The position numbers and the translations under genes are program-made. From assembly GCA_036383515.1 (NCBI GenBank), contig DASVOE010000122.1, positions 78,147 to 142,146 of the forward strand: DNA of 64,000 nucleotides, given 5' to 3'. The notes under the pieces are model-generated. The model saw only the letters and a list, made by a program, of their open reading frames with translations, made no database searches and had not been told where the DNA came from. The DNA comes from CADEDV01 sp036383515 (GTDB lineage: Bacteria > Bacteroidota > Bacteroidia > Chitinophagales > Chitinophagaceae). Below, piece after piece: positions 34,209 through 42,328 of this stretch. The number at the start of each line of letters is the position of its first letter. Position 1 is the first letter of the stretch.

Positions 34209-35495
34209 ATGGTACTATCTATTAAAAATTGTTTTGCTGTAGCTGCACTATCAGCTTTGTGCTTTATTGGTTGTAAAGAGAAAGACGAAAAAGGTTCTTC
34301 TGACAAAACGACGAATGCTGCCTCCGACCAGTTGGCCCGCACACCACCAATGGGATGGAACAGTTGGAATGTTTTTGGAAAAAATATCAGTGAGCAGGTG
34401 GTTAGGGAAACAGTCGATTCGATCGTTAGCACAGGATTGAAAAATGTAGGCTTTGAATATGTGGTGATCGATGACTTCTGGCATGGTGGCCGCGATTCGG
34501 TTACTGGTTTGTTATATCCTGATAAAGAAAAATTCCCTTCCGGTATTAAAGCATTGGCTGACTATGTGCATAGCAAAGGGTTGAAATTCGGTATCTATTC
34601 TGATGCAGGTACAATGACCTGTGGTGAAATGCCCGGTAGTTATGGATACGAAGAAAAAGATGCAAAGCTATTTGCAGAGTGGGGTGTTGACTTCTTAAAA
34701 TATGATTATTGTTTTTGTCCTGACTATGTATCAGCCAACAATGATTATAAAATGGCGTTGGCCCGTTACAAAGCAATGGGTGATGCATTGAAAGCTACTG
34801 GTAGGCCTATTCTTTTTAGCATTTGCGAATGGGGTCCTCGTTCTCCATGGCTTTGGGGTAAAGAAGCAGGCGGGCACATGTGGAGAACATCATATGATGT
34901 AGCTGATATATGGGACAAACCCCGCAATGAACACAGCCCGATCGGTATTCTTACTTCTATTGATGTAATTGCCAACCTTGGCAGGTTTCAACAGCCCGGT
35001 GGATGGAATGATCCTGATATGTTAGTGGTAGGACTTAACAATGCAGGCTATATCAAAGGCGGTGGTTGTAGTGATATTGAATATCGTACACAGATGAATA
35101 TGTGGTGCATGTTCTCTTCACCATTGATGATCGGTTGCGATGTTCGCAAAATGAGTGATGCAACAAAAACGATACTGCTCAATAAAGATGTTATTGCGAT
35201 TGACCAGGATACACTAGGCAAACAAGGGTTCAGAGTGTATAGCAAGAATGGGTTGGAAGCATGGAAAAAAGAACTTAGTGGCGACAGGTTTGCTATTGCT
35301 TTATTCAACCGTGGTGAAGAAAACAAATCGCTGACAGTTTCATTGAAAGATGTGGAATTGGATACAGCTAACAAGTATCATGTGTATGATGTATGGAAGC
35401 ATGCAACAACAGAAAGATCAGTACAGCGTTTATCGGCACAATTAAAACCACATGAAAGCCAGGTATATGTTCTGACCCGTTCAGAAGATAAATAA
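34209..35495 (+). CDS. GH27 alpha-galactosidase-family lipoprotein
   Basis: 428 aa; the N-terminus ends SALCFIGC, a lipobox with Cys22. GH27 hallmarks are clear: RTPPMGWNSWNVFG, YVVIDDFWHGGRD, GLKFGIYSDAGTMTCGEMPGSYGYE, the nucleophile motif LKYDYC (Asp166) and the acid/base region RTSYDVAD (Asp230). GGWNDPDMLVVG and QMNMWCMFSSPLMIGCD complete the barrel, followed by a short beta-sandwich. The family hydrolyses terminal alpha-linked galactose or N-acetylgalactosamine. Surface or periplasmic anchoring is expected. It ends the unit that begins at 31166; a strong hairpin follows at 35530. Confidence 0.9.
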   Translation: MVLSIKNCFAVAALSALCFIGCKEKDEKGSSDKTTNAASDQLARTPPMGWNSWNVFGKNISEQVVRETVDSIVSTGLKNVGFEYVVIDDFWHGGRDSVTGLLYPDKEKFPSGIKALADYVHSKGLKFGIYSDAGTMTCGEMPGSYGYEEKDAKLFAEWGVDFLKYDYCFCPDYVSANNDYKMALARYKAMGDALKATGRPILFSICEWGPRSPWLWGKEAGGHMWRTSYDVADIWDKPRNEHSPIGILTSIDVIANLGRFQQPGGWNDPDMLVVGLNNAGYIKGGGCSDIEYRTQMNMWCMFSSPLMIGCDVRKMSDATKTILLNKDVIAIDQDTLGKQGFRVYSKNGLEAWKKELSGDRFAIALFNRGEENKSLTVSLKDVELDTANKYHVYDVWKHATTERSVQRLSAQLKPHESQVYVLTRSEDK

Positions 35496-35529
35496 GAAAC
35501 TATCCCAAGGGTTTAAAACTAGTTATTAC

Positions 35530-35588
35530 CACTAAGTCACGAAGGCACAAAGCTCTGATCCTATATTGAGCTCCTTCGTGACTTAGTG
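35530..35588. terminator. Strong hairpin between convergent GH27 and Fic genes (repeat class CACTAAG)
   Basis: CACTAAGTCACGAAGG at 35530-35545 and CCTTCGTGACTTAGTG at 35573-35588 form a perfect 16-bp stem; AGCTC/GAGCT inside extends it. Its position between converging genes suits a bidirectional terminator. The sequence belongs to the same repeat class as 41109-41183, so it is probably a dispersed repeat used as a terminator. Confidence 0.75.
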
Positions 35589-35632
35589 TCTTTAGTAAGT
35601 TGTTTATATAAGGAGAAGGTCAAGAAAAATTA

Positions 35633-37099
35633 TTAACCTTCATCAGTAACCAACATAACGTCAAAATCAAATTGAGCAATGCTGCCTGATAATTCAATAC
35701 GGCATTTAACAGGATAATCTATTTTGGAAATACCATTTCCTAACTGATCAGGAATGACAATATTCGGGTTTACGATGAACACAGGCTGGTAATAGGTTGG
35801 ATTATTAAATGCAAATACCGAATAAGGTTGGCGAAATACAATGCCTTTACTTGTTACTGCATGTATGGTAAGATAAAGACCATTCTGCGAAAGTTTGGTG
35901 CTCCACTCATCAGGGTGTTTCCACTCGAACTTTGGTGTAAGCACAATTTTTTTTATTCGCAGGAAAGCGCCGATCTGTGGTAATGTAAATTCTTTAACCC
36001 GTTCTTCGTTGGTGAATACGATAGCTACATTCCTTTTTATGAGATCCGTTGCTGCAATACTATAGCTTGTGCCGCGACCTGCACCATGCACAATTAAATT
36101 GCGCATCGCCACCAGGTCGGTTAAGATGCGCTTTACAGTTGAATTAGGTATTTTCAATCTCTTTGCAATTTCGCCGCTGCTGATACCGGGATTGTTTTCA
36201 ACCAAAGCATAGACATGCTGCTCACGCAGGCCAACACTTTCACGTTTTTCTTTTTCTTTTACTTTTTGAAGTAATTGCCCCTGTATATTTTTTAAACAAT
36301 CCAGTAAAAAAAGAACCCATCCTGTTACATCTTCACCCGGTCGTTTGTGTTGGGCATCCATTAATTGTTTATAATACTCTTTTTTACGATGTTCTATCTC
36401 GTGTTCAAAGCTGACATACTCGATCCATACATACTCGTTTTTCAATAATAATAATGTTGCGAGCAAACGGCTTAACCGTCCATTGCCATCCTGGAACGGG
36501 TGAATACTTAAAAACTCATACACAAATAGGGCTGACCGGATAAGTGGGTGAGTTGAACTGTCATTATTATACCATTCGATCAACTGCCTCATGGCATCCT
36601 GCGTTGCCCATCCCGGGGGAGTAGTTTCAAAAACAATCGTCTTGCTGCCATCCGCTTCAGTACGTTCAACATGATTGGGACTAATTTTATAATTACCCTT
36701 GTGATAGGAGTCTTTTGTACTGTGTTTCATTAATACATTATGCAGATGTTTGATACTGCTTTCCGATATGCTAATATCACGGTATGATTCTCCTATGAGA
36801 TTAAGTGTATCATAATATCCGGCCACTTCCTGTTCGTCACGATCGGTTAAGCTGGAAATGTCTAAGTTTTCAATAAGAATCTCTACTTCTTTGTCAGATA
36901 AATGCGACCCTTCAATTCGTGTAGATGCCCCGATGCTTCGTACTGTAGCAATTGATTTTAATTCCTTCAGGGCTTGTTTTTCCCGGCGCTCAATTGCCTG
37001 CCATTGAGCATCAAAACGATCCAACTGACTTAATTCCTGAGTCAGCTCCATCCAATTCGGGGGATTAAATAATAAAGTATGAATCTTTAATTCAGACAT
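35633..37099 (-). CDS. Class II-type Fic family protein with C-terminal winged helix
   Basis: 488 aa from the ATG at 37099. The frame is open to 37267, but that extension runs through an operator-like repeat and lacks a plausible domain. A Fic_N region carries the inhibitory-helix motif SxxxEG (Ser59, Glu63, Gly64, in STRIEG). The Fic core has the catalytic HPFQDGNGR motif at residues 200-208. A helix-turn-helix follows (GISSGEIAKRLKIPNSTVKRILTDL), then about 120 residues of unassigned C-terminal domain. Fic enzymes transfer AMP or other nucleotide moieties to protein hydroxyls. The intact inhibitory motif predicts self-restraint. The HTH and the decamer array at the start codon suggest autoregulation. 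No separate antitoxin gene is adjacent. Confidence 0.88.
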   Translation of the reverse strand: MSELKIHTLLFNPPNWMELTQELSQLDRFDAQWQAIERREKQALKELKSIATVRSIGASTRIEGSHLSDKEVEILIENLDISSLTDRDEQEVAGYYDTLNLIGESYRDISISESSIKHLHNVLMKHSTKDSYHKGNYKISPNHVERTEADGSKTIVFETTPPGWATQDAMRQLIEWYNNDSSTHPLIRSALFVYEFLSIHPFQDGNGRLSRLLATLLLLKNEYVWIEYVSFEHEIEHRKKEYYKQLMDAQHKRPGEDVTGWVLFLLDCLKNIQGQLLQKVKEKEKRESVGLREQHVYALVENNPGISSGEIAKRLKIPNSTVKRILTDLVAMRNLIVHGAGRGTSYSIAATDLIKRNVAIVFTNEERVKEFTLPQIGAFLRIKKIVLTPKFEWKHPDEWSTKLSQNGLYLTIHAVTSKGIVFRQPYSVFAFNNPTYYQPVFIVNPNIVIPDQLGNGISKIDYPVKCRIELSGSIAQFDFDVMLVTDEG

Positions 37100-37102
37100 A
37101 AT

Positions 37103-37176
37103 GAGACGATTTGAGACGCTAATATACGATTTATATCCAATTTGGTGAGACGATTTGAGACGATTCAAGACGATTT
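37103..37176. repeat. Decamer repeat array abutting the Fic start codon (candidate operator)
   Basis: On the + strand the unit GAGACGATTT occurs at 37103-37112 followed by GAGACGCTAA. Three consecutive units lie at 37147-37176 (GAGACGATTT, GAGACGATTC, AAGACGATTT). A degenerate TACGATTTAT lies between. The 10-bp period puts each unit on the same face of the helix. The array begins 3 bp upstream of the Fic ATG. Two copies of GAGCCGAAW follow at 37179-37196. Confidence 0.7.
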
Positions 37177-37439
37177 TTGAGCCGAATGAGCCGAAATTGG
37201 GGGCATAAAACTGAAAACTAGCATGTAAGTGACGAGATCTGAGATAATCCATCAATGGAGGACACACCGGCTATTGATCAATCTATTACAGAAAAAACGA
37301 TAAGCGGTCAAACAGTTACTTATTTTTTAGTGTACCTGCAAGTGCACCACACACTAATCATCGAACAAAGACAGTAGACAACAAAAAGAAGTAATGTCAT
37401 TTCTCATTTGATACATCTATTATGAAGATTCAATAGCTT
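37177..37439. other. Intergenic region without a recognisable gene
   Basis: AT-rich sequence between the Fic operator array and the promoter module of the PhoX-like gene. Apart from a GAGCCGAA direct repeat at its left edge I see no ORF with coding character, no strong hairpin and no repeat shared with the rest of the window. Confidence 0.6.
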
Positions 37440-37504
37440 GTTAAAAAAGTACATATTTTAAAGAGATTATCTGATATTTCATCCCCGGCAGCAAGATAAA
37501 TTTG
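37440..37504 (+). promoter_or_regulatory. Promoter module: GTTAAAAAAGTACATAT plus perfect -7 box, for the PhoX-like gene
   Basis: GTTAAAAAAGTACATAT at 37440-37456 is followed exactly 57 bp after its first base by TAAATTTG (37497-37504), a perfect Bacteroidota -7 box (TAnnTTTG). The ATG lies at 37543. This copy has the clearest core promoter of the six modules. Confidence 0.7.
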
Positions 37505-37542
37505 AGTAGACCTTTTATTAGTGAAGAAACACACGATCTATT

Positions 37543-38952
37543 ATGAATAATTCCCGAAGAGATTTTTTGCGCACTACAAGTATTGTTAGCCTTGGATTCA
37601 TCGGGCTTAACCAGTGTGTGCTGTCCGGTTGTAAAGTAAATACTGATCCCGGTTTTGGATTTGGTCCGTTATTGCACAGGGAAGGTGACATTTTAAGTTT
37701 GCCAAAAGGATTCACCGCAAAAGTGATCTCCCGTACAGGTGATAAAATGAGTGATGGACTTTTCTCACCGGGTAATCATGATGGCATGGGCATCTTTGGA
37801 TGGAAAGACGGGAAAGTATTATTGGTACGCAACCATGAACTGACACCGGGTTCTTATGGAGAAGGGCCATTTAGCAGCGATAAACTTTTGATTGACAAGA
37901 TAGGTAAAGACAGGTTCTACGATTTTGCAAAAGGTGGAGACAGGATCTGTGTCGGTGGTACCACTACTTTTATTTATGATGAACAAACACAGAAAATAGA
38001 AACAGAATACCTTAGCCTTGTAGGTACTGTAAGAAACTGTTCAGGTGGAAAAACACCCTGGAACAGTTGGATCACTTGTGAAGAAACAGCTTTCAAAAAA
38101 GGCGATGAGAAAGGTGAACTTGAAAAAGATCATGGCTACAACTTTGAAGTGCCCGCTACAGATAAAATAGGTATAGCTGATCCTGTTCCCATTACAGCGA
38201 TGGGACGCTTTGTACATGAATCAGCAGCCGTTCATCCCGCTACAGGAATTGTTTATCAAACCGAAGACGAAGGTGATGGTTTGTTCTATCGCTATTTACC
38301 CAATGCAACAGGAGAGATGACAACGGGTTCATTACATAAAGGAGGAAAGTTGCAATGTTTGGTGATCAATGATTGGAAAAGTGCAGATACAAGAAACTAT
38401 GAGGGACAGAAAACAGATTATTTCCCTGAGAAGAAAAAATTCACAGTGTCATGGATAGACCTTGATAATGTTGAGAACCCCGACAGTGACTTAAGATTAA
38501 GGGGACATAAAATGGGAGCTGCTGTTTTCTCATCTGGCGAAGGAATGAGCTACGGTAAGGATGAATTATTTTTCACTGCAAGCTCCGGTGGGCGCAGCAA
38601 CAATGGACAGGTATTTCGGTATACACCGAGTAAATACGAAGGACAACCACAGGAAAAAGATGCACCGGGAACATTGGAACTATTCATCGAATCAAGAAGC
38701 ATTGATACGTTCCGTTACTGTGATAACATCACGGTTGCGCCTTGGGGAGATGTGATCGTATGTGAGGACAGTGAAGATGCAAGGATCATTGGTATCACTC
38801 CTGCAGGTAAAGCGTATGTGATAGCAAAAAATATCGGTTACCGTGAATCTGAATTTGCAGGACCCGTTTTCTCTCCATCGGGTAAAACACTTTTTGTAAA
38901 CATTCAATCACCGGGCCTTACTCTTGCAGTCACCGGCCCCTGGAAATCATAA
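37543..38952 (+). CDS. PhoX-like (DUF839) Tat-exported lipoprotein
   Basis: 469 aa. The N-terminus has a twin-arginine motif (NSRRDFLR) followed by a hydrophobic stretch and LSGC (Cys30), consistent with a Tat-exported lipoprotein. The body shows DUF839/PhoX features: RNHELTPGSYGEGPF, GGTTTFIYDEQTQ, NCSGGKTPWNSWITCEET, MGRFVHESAAVHPATGIVYQTED and RFRYCDNITVAPWGDVIVCEDS-like blocks (DTFRYCDNITVAPWGD). PhoX enzymes are calcium/iron-dependent phosphatases, although many DUF839 proteins are uncharacterised. It starts a unit behind the shared promoter module and is followed after 59 bp by the STN-esterase fusion. Confidence 0.82.
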   Translation: MNNSRRDFLRTTSIVSLGFIGLNQCVLSGCKVNTDPGFGFGPLLHREGDILSLPKGFTAKVISRTGDKMSDGLFSPGNHDGMGIFGWKDGKVLLVRNHELTPGSYGEGPFSSDKLLIDKIGKDRFYDFAKGGDRICVGGTTTFIYDEQTQKIETEYLSLVGTVRNCSGGKTPWNSWITCEETAFKKGDEKGELEKDHGYNFEVPATDKIGIADPVPITAMGRFVHESAAVHPATGIVYQTEDEGDGLFYRYLPNATGEMTTGSLHKGGKLQCLVINDWKSADTRNYEGQKTDYFPEKKKFTVSWIDLDNVENPDSDLRLRGHKMGAAVFSSGEGMSYGKDELFFTASSGGRSNNGQVFRYTPSKYEGQPQEKDAPGTLELFIESRSIDTFRYCDNITVAPWGDVIVCEDSEDARIIGITPAGKAYVIAKNIGYRESEFAGPVFSPSGKTLFVNIQSPGLTLAVTGPWKS

Positions 38953-39011
38953 CCCGTTTCAACAACTTTTTTGAGATACAATTATTTCGAAGATCAAATC
39001 AATTCATCAAC

Positions 39012-40469
39012 ATGTTTAACTCCATCAAAAAAAGCAAAACCAATTTCTTAGTACAGCTTTCATTATTTGTGTTGGGTATTACAACCTTTTACACAGGTGC
39101 TGCTCAAAACGCCGAAGAGATTTATACAAAACCTCTCACAGAAGTATTGAGTACTATAGAAAAGAAATTCAATGTTGTTTTAAGAATTGATGATCGCAAT
39201 GCAAAAGGGAATGTGTCTTACGCCAACTGGAGAATTACATCTGATCTGAAGACTACACTGGACAATGTATTAAGACCATTGGATCTTGTTTATAATAAAG
39301 TTTCCGGGAACACCTATAAAGTTGATTCGTACGATTATTACCGTCGCAGCCCGGCAGAAGGAAAGCTTCATCTCGATGAATTGCTGAAAGCCTATCCCAC
39401 GGCGGCAGCATTTGATAAAAGAAAAAAAGAACTGCGTGAGTGCATCTCGTCTGTACTGGGCATCAACCTTAATGGGAAAAAGACTCCGTTGAATCCCATT
39501 TTCCGCAAGAAGGTAGTAATGGATGGATATACAGTAGAGAATGTTGCCTTTGAAAGCATACCGGGTTATTATGTAACAGGCACTTTATACAGACCCGCAA
39601 AAGAAAACGGAAGTTTTCCTGTGATACTTAATCCTCATGGTCATTTCTTTAATGAACAGGATCCTTCTATTTCTACTGATAGCAGCAGGTACAGGGCTGA
39701 TATGCAAATCCGTTGTGCAGCTTTTGCAAAAATGGGTGCCATTGCTTTTAGCTATGACATGTATGCATGGGGTGAATCATTGCTGATGACAGGTGACCCA
39801 CTTGCGCATCAAACTGGTTTTGCTACATCGATCCAAACATGGAACAGTATTCGTGCCTTGGACTTTTTATTGACCCTGCCCGGTGCCGATAAAAATCGTG
39901 TTGCTGTTACCGGCGCATCAGGAGGAGGAACACAAACTATTTTGCTGGCTGCAATGGATGACAGGGTTAGTGTAAGCATACCTGCTGTGATGGTTTCCGC
40001 GACTTTCTATGGCGGTTGTCCTTGTGAGAGTGGGTTGCCGATTCACGGTGTTTGTAATGGACATGCTACCAACAATGCTGAAATAGCTGCGATGATAGCT
40101 CCCCGCCCGTTGATGCTTTTATCAGATGGTGACGACTGGACGAAAAATGTACCGGGTACTGACGATCCTTACCTGAGAAAAATATATGCTCTTTATGGAA
40201 AGCCATCTGCTTTTGAAAGCGTTTACCTGCCAGCGGATAAACATGATTATGGCATTACGAAACGTCTGCCCATGTATAAATTCATAACAAAACACCTCGG
40301 GCTTAATGCCAGTGCGATCACTGGTAAAGATGGTAAGATCAATGAGTCAGGTATTACTATTCAACCTAACAGGGACCTGCTGGTATTTAGTACTGGAGTT
40401 TTACCTGCCAATGCCCTGCGTTCACACAAAGAGATCGTGAAAGCTTTCCAGGAAGCGCAGAAAAAATGA
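39012..40469 (+). CDS. Secreted alpha/beta-hydrolase (acetylxylan-esterase-like) with N-terminal STN-like domain
   Basis: 485 aa with an export segment ending near GAAQ. Residues about 35-110 resemble the STN (secretin/TonB short N-terminal) domain: KPLTEVLSTIEKKFNVVLRID, WRITSDLKTTLDNVLRPLDLVYNKVSGNTYKV. That domain is normally found on SusC receptors, FecA or secretins. The rest is an alpha/beta-hydrolase: PVILNPHGHF, the nucleophile elbow GASGGG (Ser303), AAMIAPRPLMLLSDGDDWT and the presumed catalytic His in ADKHDYG. Family relatives deacetylate sugars or cleave polysaccharide esters. The next gene starts within its stop codon (4-bp overlap). The fusion suggests the esterase is tethered to a cell-envelope partner, but that is inference. 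Confidence 0.8.
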   Translation: MFNSIKKSKTNFLVQLSLFVLGITTFYTGAAQNAEEIYTKPLTEVLSTIEKKFNVVLRIDDRNAKGNVSYANWRITSDLKTTLDNVLRPLDLVYNKVSGNTYKVDSYDYYRRSPAEGKLHLDELLKAYPTAAAFDKRKKELRECISSVLGINLNGKKTPLNPIFRKKVVMDGYTVENVAFESIPGYYVTGTLYRPAKENGSFPVILNPHGHFFNEQDPSISTDSSRYRADMQIRCAAFAKMGAIAFSYDMYAWGESLLMTGDPLAHQTGFATSIQTWNSIRALDFLLTLPGADKNRVAVTGASGGGTQTILLAAMDDRVSVSIPAVMVSATFYGGCPCESGLPIHGVCNGHATNNAEIAAMIAPRPLMLLSDGDDWTKNVPGTDDPYLRKIYALYGKPSAFESVYLPADKHDYGITKRLPMYKFITKHLGLNASAITGKDGKINESGITIQPNRDLLVFSTGVLPANALRSHKEIVKAFQEAQKK

Positions 40470-41080
40470 TTTTGACCAATAAGAAAAATAATGAAACTGG
40501 ATTGAACGCTGTTACGTTTCCTAACGGAACAAACAGTGTTTTACAGGGAACAGATGATGCGTTGCTGCACCTGCCTGAAAAAATTGTACAATTTGGTTCA
40601 GGCAGTTTATTCCGCAAACTTCATAATCACAGCATTGATTTGGCATTGCCCAACGAAGTGGTGAATGGGAGAGTGGTATTGGTTACTTCTAACGTATCTA
40701 CTAATAGTGATCATGCAATAAGCAGGGTATTGTCGGCAAAGGAACAATGGCCTGAGATATTATCCTGTTCCACCAATCCCGATCTTAAAATTATTATCAG
40801 TAACAAAAAACTGGTGCGGAAAGATGTGTTGAAAGATAATATCAATGCTAACCCTCCTTTTTCATACCCCGGTAAATTACTGGCGCTGCTTTTTAGCAGG
40901 TATAACTATTTTTCCGGTGATGCTGAAAAAGGGTTGATCATTATTTCAGCCGATAAAGATCATAACAGTCCTGAAACACTCGAAGCGATCATTCTTGAAC
41001 TGGCGCATTTGAATAATCTTGATCCGCTATTTCTTGACTGGATCGAGAATGCGAATAGTTTTTATGGTAGGGCGGTATAA
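40466..41080 (+). pseudogene. Degenerate tagaturonate-reductase (UxaB/mannitol-dehydrogenase family) remnant
   Basis: 204 aa, against about 480 for the family. It keeps LPEKIVQFGSGSLFRKL (the nucleotide-binding start) and VNGRVVLVTS. It then jumps to AISRVLSAKEQWPEIL, so the usual QDGLYTL-containing segment is missing. NPDLKIIISN, NPPFSYPGKLLALLFSRY and ILELAHLNNLDPLFLDWIENANSFYG follow. It stops where the substrate-binding C-terminal domain should begin. No continuation is found in other frames; a hairpin repeat begins 28 bp later. The frame is otherwise open and overlaps the esterase stop by 4 bp. It is either a decayed uronate reductase or a retained non-catalytic half-protein. An intact form would reduce tagaturonate to altronate in galacturonate catabolism. 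Confidence 0.7.
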
Positions 41081-41108
41081 GAATTATTCTTTAGAACCGA
41101 AAGTGTAT

Positions 41109-41183
41109 CCCACTAAGCCACTAAGATCACAAAGTTTTGATCTTCTAACTTGAAACTCCTTTGTGTCTCCGTGCCTTCGTGGC
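41109..41183. terminator. Imperfect hairpin repeat (CACTAAG/CACAAAG class, R10) between convergent genes
   Basis: CCACTAAG (41110) pairs with CTTCGTGG (41175-41182) with one mismatch, and CACAAAG (41128-41134) pairs with CTTTGTG (41159-41165). It lies between the UxaB-like remnant and the oppositely oriented AraC gene, so it can serve as a terminator for both. Same repeat class as 35530 and 30459. Confidence 0.6.
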
Positions 41184-41209
41184 AAAACAAATAAGATAGC
41201 TTCCAACAA

Positions 41210-42082
41210 TTAATCAATCGTCTTCAAAAAACGACCTCTGTACTCTTTAGGAATGATGCCGGTGATTTTCTTAAAATGCCTGTAGAAATTAGATAAATTA
41301 TCAAACCCGCTTTGGTAACTTATTTCGGAGATACTATAATTATTTTCCATTAACATGCGACAGGCATGGCCGATCCTGATCTCTGTTACATAATCAGAGA
41401 AAGTTTTGCGGGTGTGGTGTTTAAAATATCTGGAGAAAGCAGCCACACTCATATTTAACTTCGAGGCGATATCATGTATATAAATCTCTTCCGTATAATT
41501 CTTCATGATGAACTGGAAAGCATGATTGATCTTATCCGAATCACCGCTGGTGTTGGCAGAGAAGCCTGAAGAAAGTAAGGGCTTCAGATCGTTACTGTGC
41601 GACAACTTCACCAGCATCTCCAACAAGGACAAAAGCCGTTGCGGAGGTTTTTCGTCTGCCATATTATGCAGCCTCGATGTAATGATCTTTTTCGTTTTTC
41701 CCTGTATATCGAGTGCCAATGTTGACCTGTCGAGTAATTTGTTCACTAACTTCATTTCCGGAACATCAAAAAAATGATTGCCCAGGAAATCTTTCGTAAA
41801 ATGTATAAAAATAGACCGGGCTTTTTGTTTGCTGCTTTTTGCGTAATACTCTTCACTGTTCCTGTAGAGGTGGGGAATATTAGAACCGATCATGCAAAGG
41901 TCGCCGTCCTCGAAGTGGCAGACGTTGTCGCCGATAAATCTTGTTCCGCTGCTTTTATCAATAAGCACCAGTTCATACTCCTTATGAAAATGCCAGGGGT
42001 TCGTGAAATGATCACAATCGAGTATCTTATACAGGAAGGAAGAATCAGAGGCAACGGGTAACTTGTGTAGCTGGGGTTTCAT
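41210..42082 (-). CDS. AraC-family transcriptional regulator with cupin sensor domain
   Basis: 290 aa, cytoplasmic. The N-terminal half is a cupin-like sugar-sensing domain (NPWHFHKEYELVLIDKSSGTRFIGDNVCHFEDGDLCMIGSNIPHLY). The C-terminal 100 residues hold two AraC helix-turn-helix motifs (EIYIHDIASKLNMSVAAFSRYFKHHTRKTFSDYVTEIRIGHACRML and YSISEISYQSGFDNLSNFYRHFKKITGIIPKEYR). It diverges from the sugar-acid operon across a 246-bp region that carries one or two copies of the shared promoter module, so it is the obvious local candidate to activate that operon. Whether it also acts at the other five modules is untested. Confidence 0.88.
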   Translation of the reverse strand: MKPQLHKLPVASDSSFLYKILDCDHFTNPWHFHKEYELVLIDKSSGTRFIGDNVCHFEDGDLCMIGSNIPHLYRNSEEYYAKSSKQKARSIFIHFTKDFLGNHFFDVPEMKLVNKLLDRSTLALDIQGKTKKIITSRLHNMADEKPPQRLLSLLEMLVKLSHSNDLKPLLSSGFSANTSGDSDKINHAFQFIMKNYTEEIYIHDIASKLNMSVAAFSRYFKHHTRKTFSDYVTEIRIGHACRMLMENNYSISEISYQSGFDNLSNFYRHFKKITGIIPKEYRGRFLKTID

Positions 42083-42124
42083 ATATTATATTAACGGCAA
42101 TCCGTGAATTTAGGATAGATTCCG

Positions 42125-42190
42125 TTATAAAAGTATAAACCCAATATTAATTTATTTACAACTTATAGGCAGGTGAACAGTTTACTATTG
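42125..42190 (+). promoter_or_regulatory. Possible second, weaker promoter module upstream of the sugar-acid operon
   Basis: GTTATAAAAGTATAAAC at 42125-42141 resembles the shared upstream element, and TACTATTG lies 58 bp downstream at 42183-42190, one mismatch from TAnnTTTG. It is 126 bp upstream of the better module at 42251. Both parts are weaker matches, so this is tentative. Confidence 0.3.
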
Positions 42191-42250
42191 CCGGTCATTA
42201 ACAAGGGAAAACCCTTACTGCAACTACTGATTTCAGGGGCTAAAAAGGTT

Positions 42251-42315
42251 GTTAATAAAGTACACATATTCAATTAATAAACGGAATAATCCGCGAGGCA
42301 CAATTTTTAACTTTA
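42251..42315 (+). promoter_or_regulatory. Promoter module: GTTAATAAAGTACACAT plus -7 box, for the sugar-acid operon
   Basis: GTTAATAAAGTACACAT at 42251-42267 is followed exactly 57 bp after its first base by TAACTTTA (42308-42315). The first ATG of the operon is at 42329, 13 bases after the box, implying a very short leader. The divergent AraC gene starts 169 bp to the left. Confidence 0.65.
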
Positions 42316-42328
42316 TCGTTATTATATT

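Noticed and set aside
17309..37099. Defence island made of the Schlafen/AlbA-like and Fic proteins
   Set aside because: The two genes are 17 kb apart, separated by glycan genes, and no other defence gene is present.
37100..37267. In-frame upstream extension of the Fic protein
   Set aside because: It would translate the decamer array and has no family similarity; ATG 37099 directly precedes the Fic_N region.
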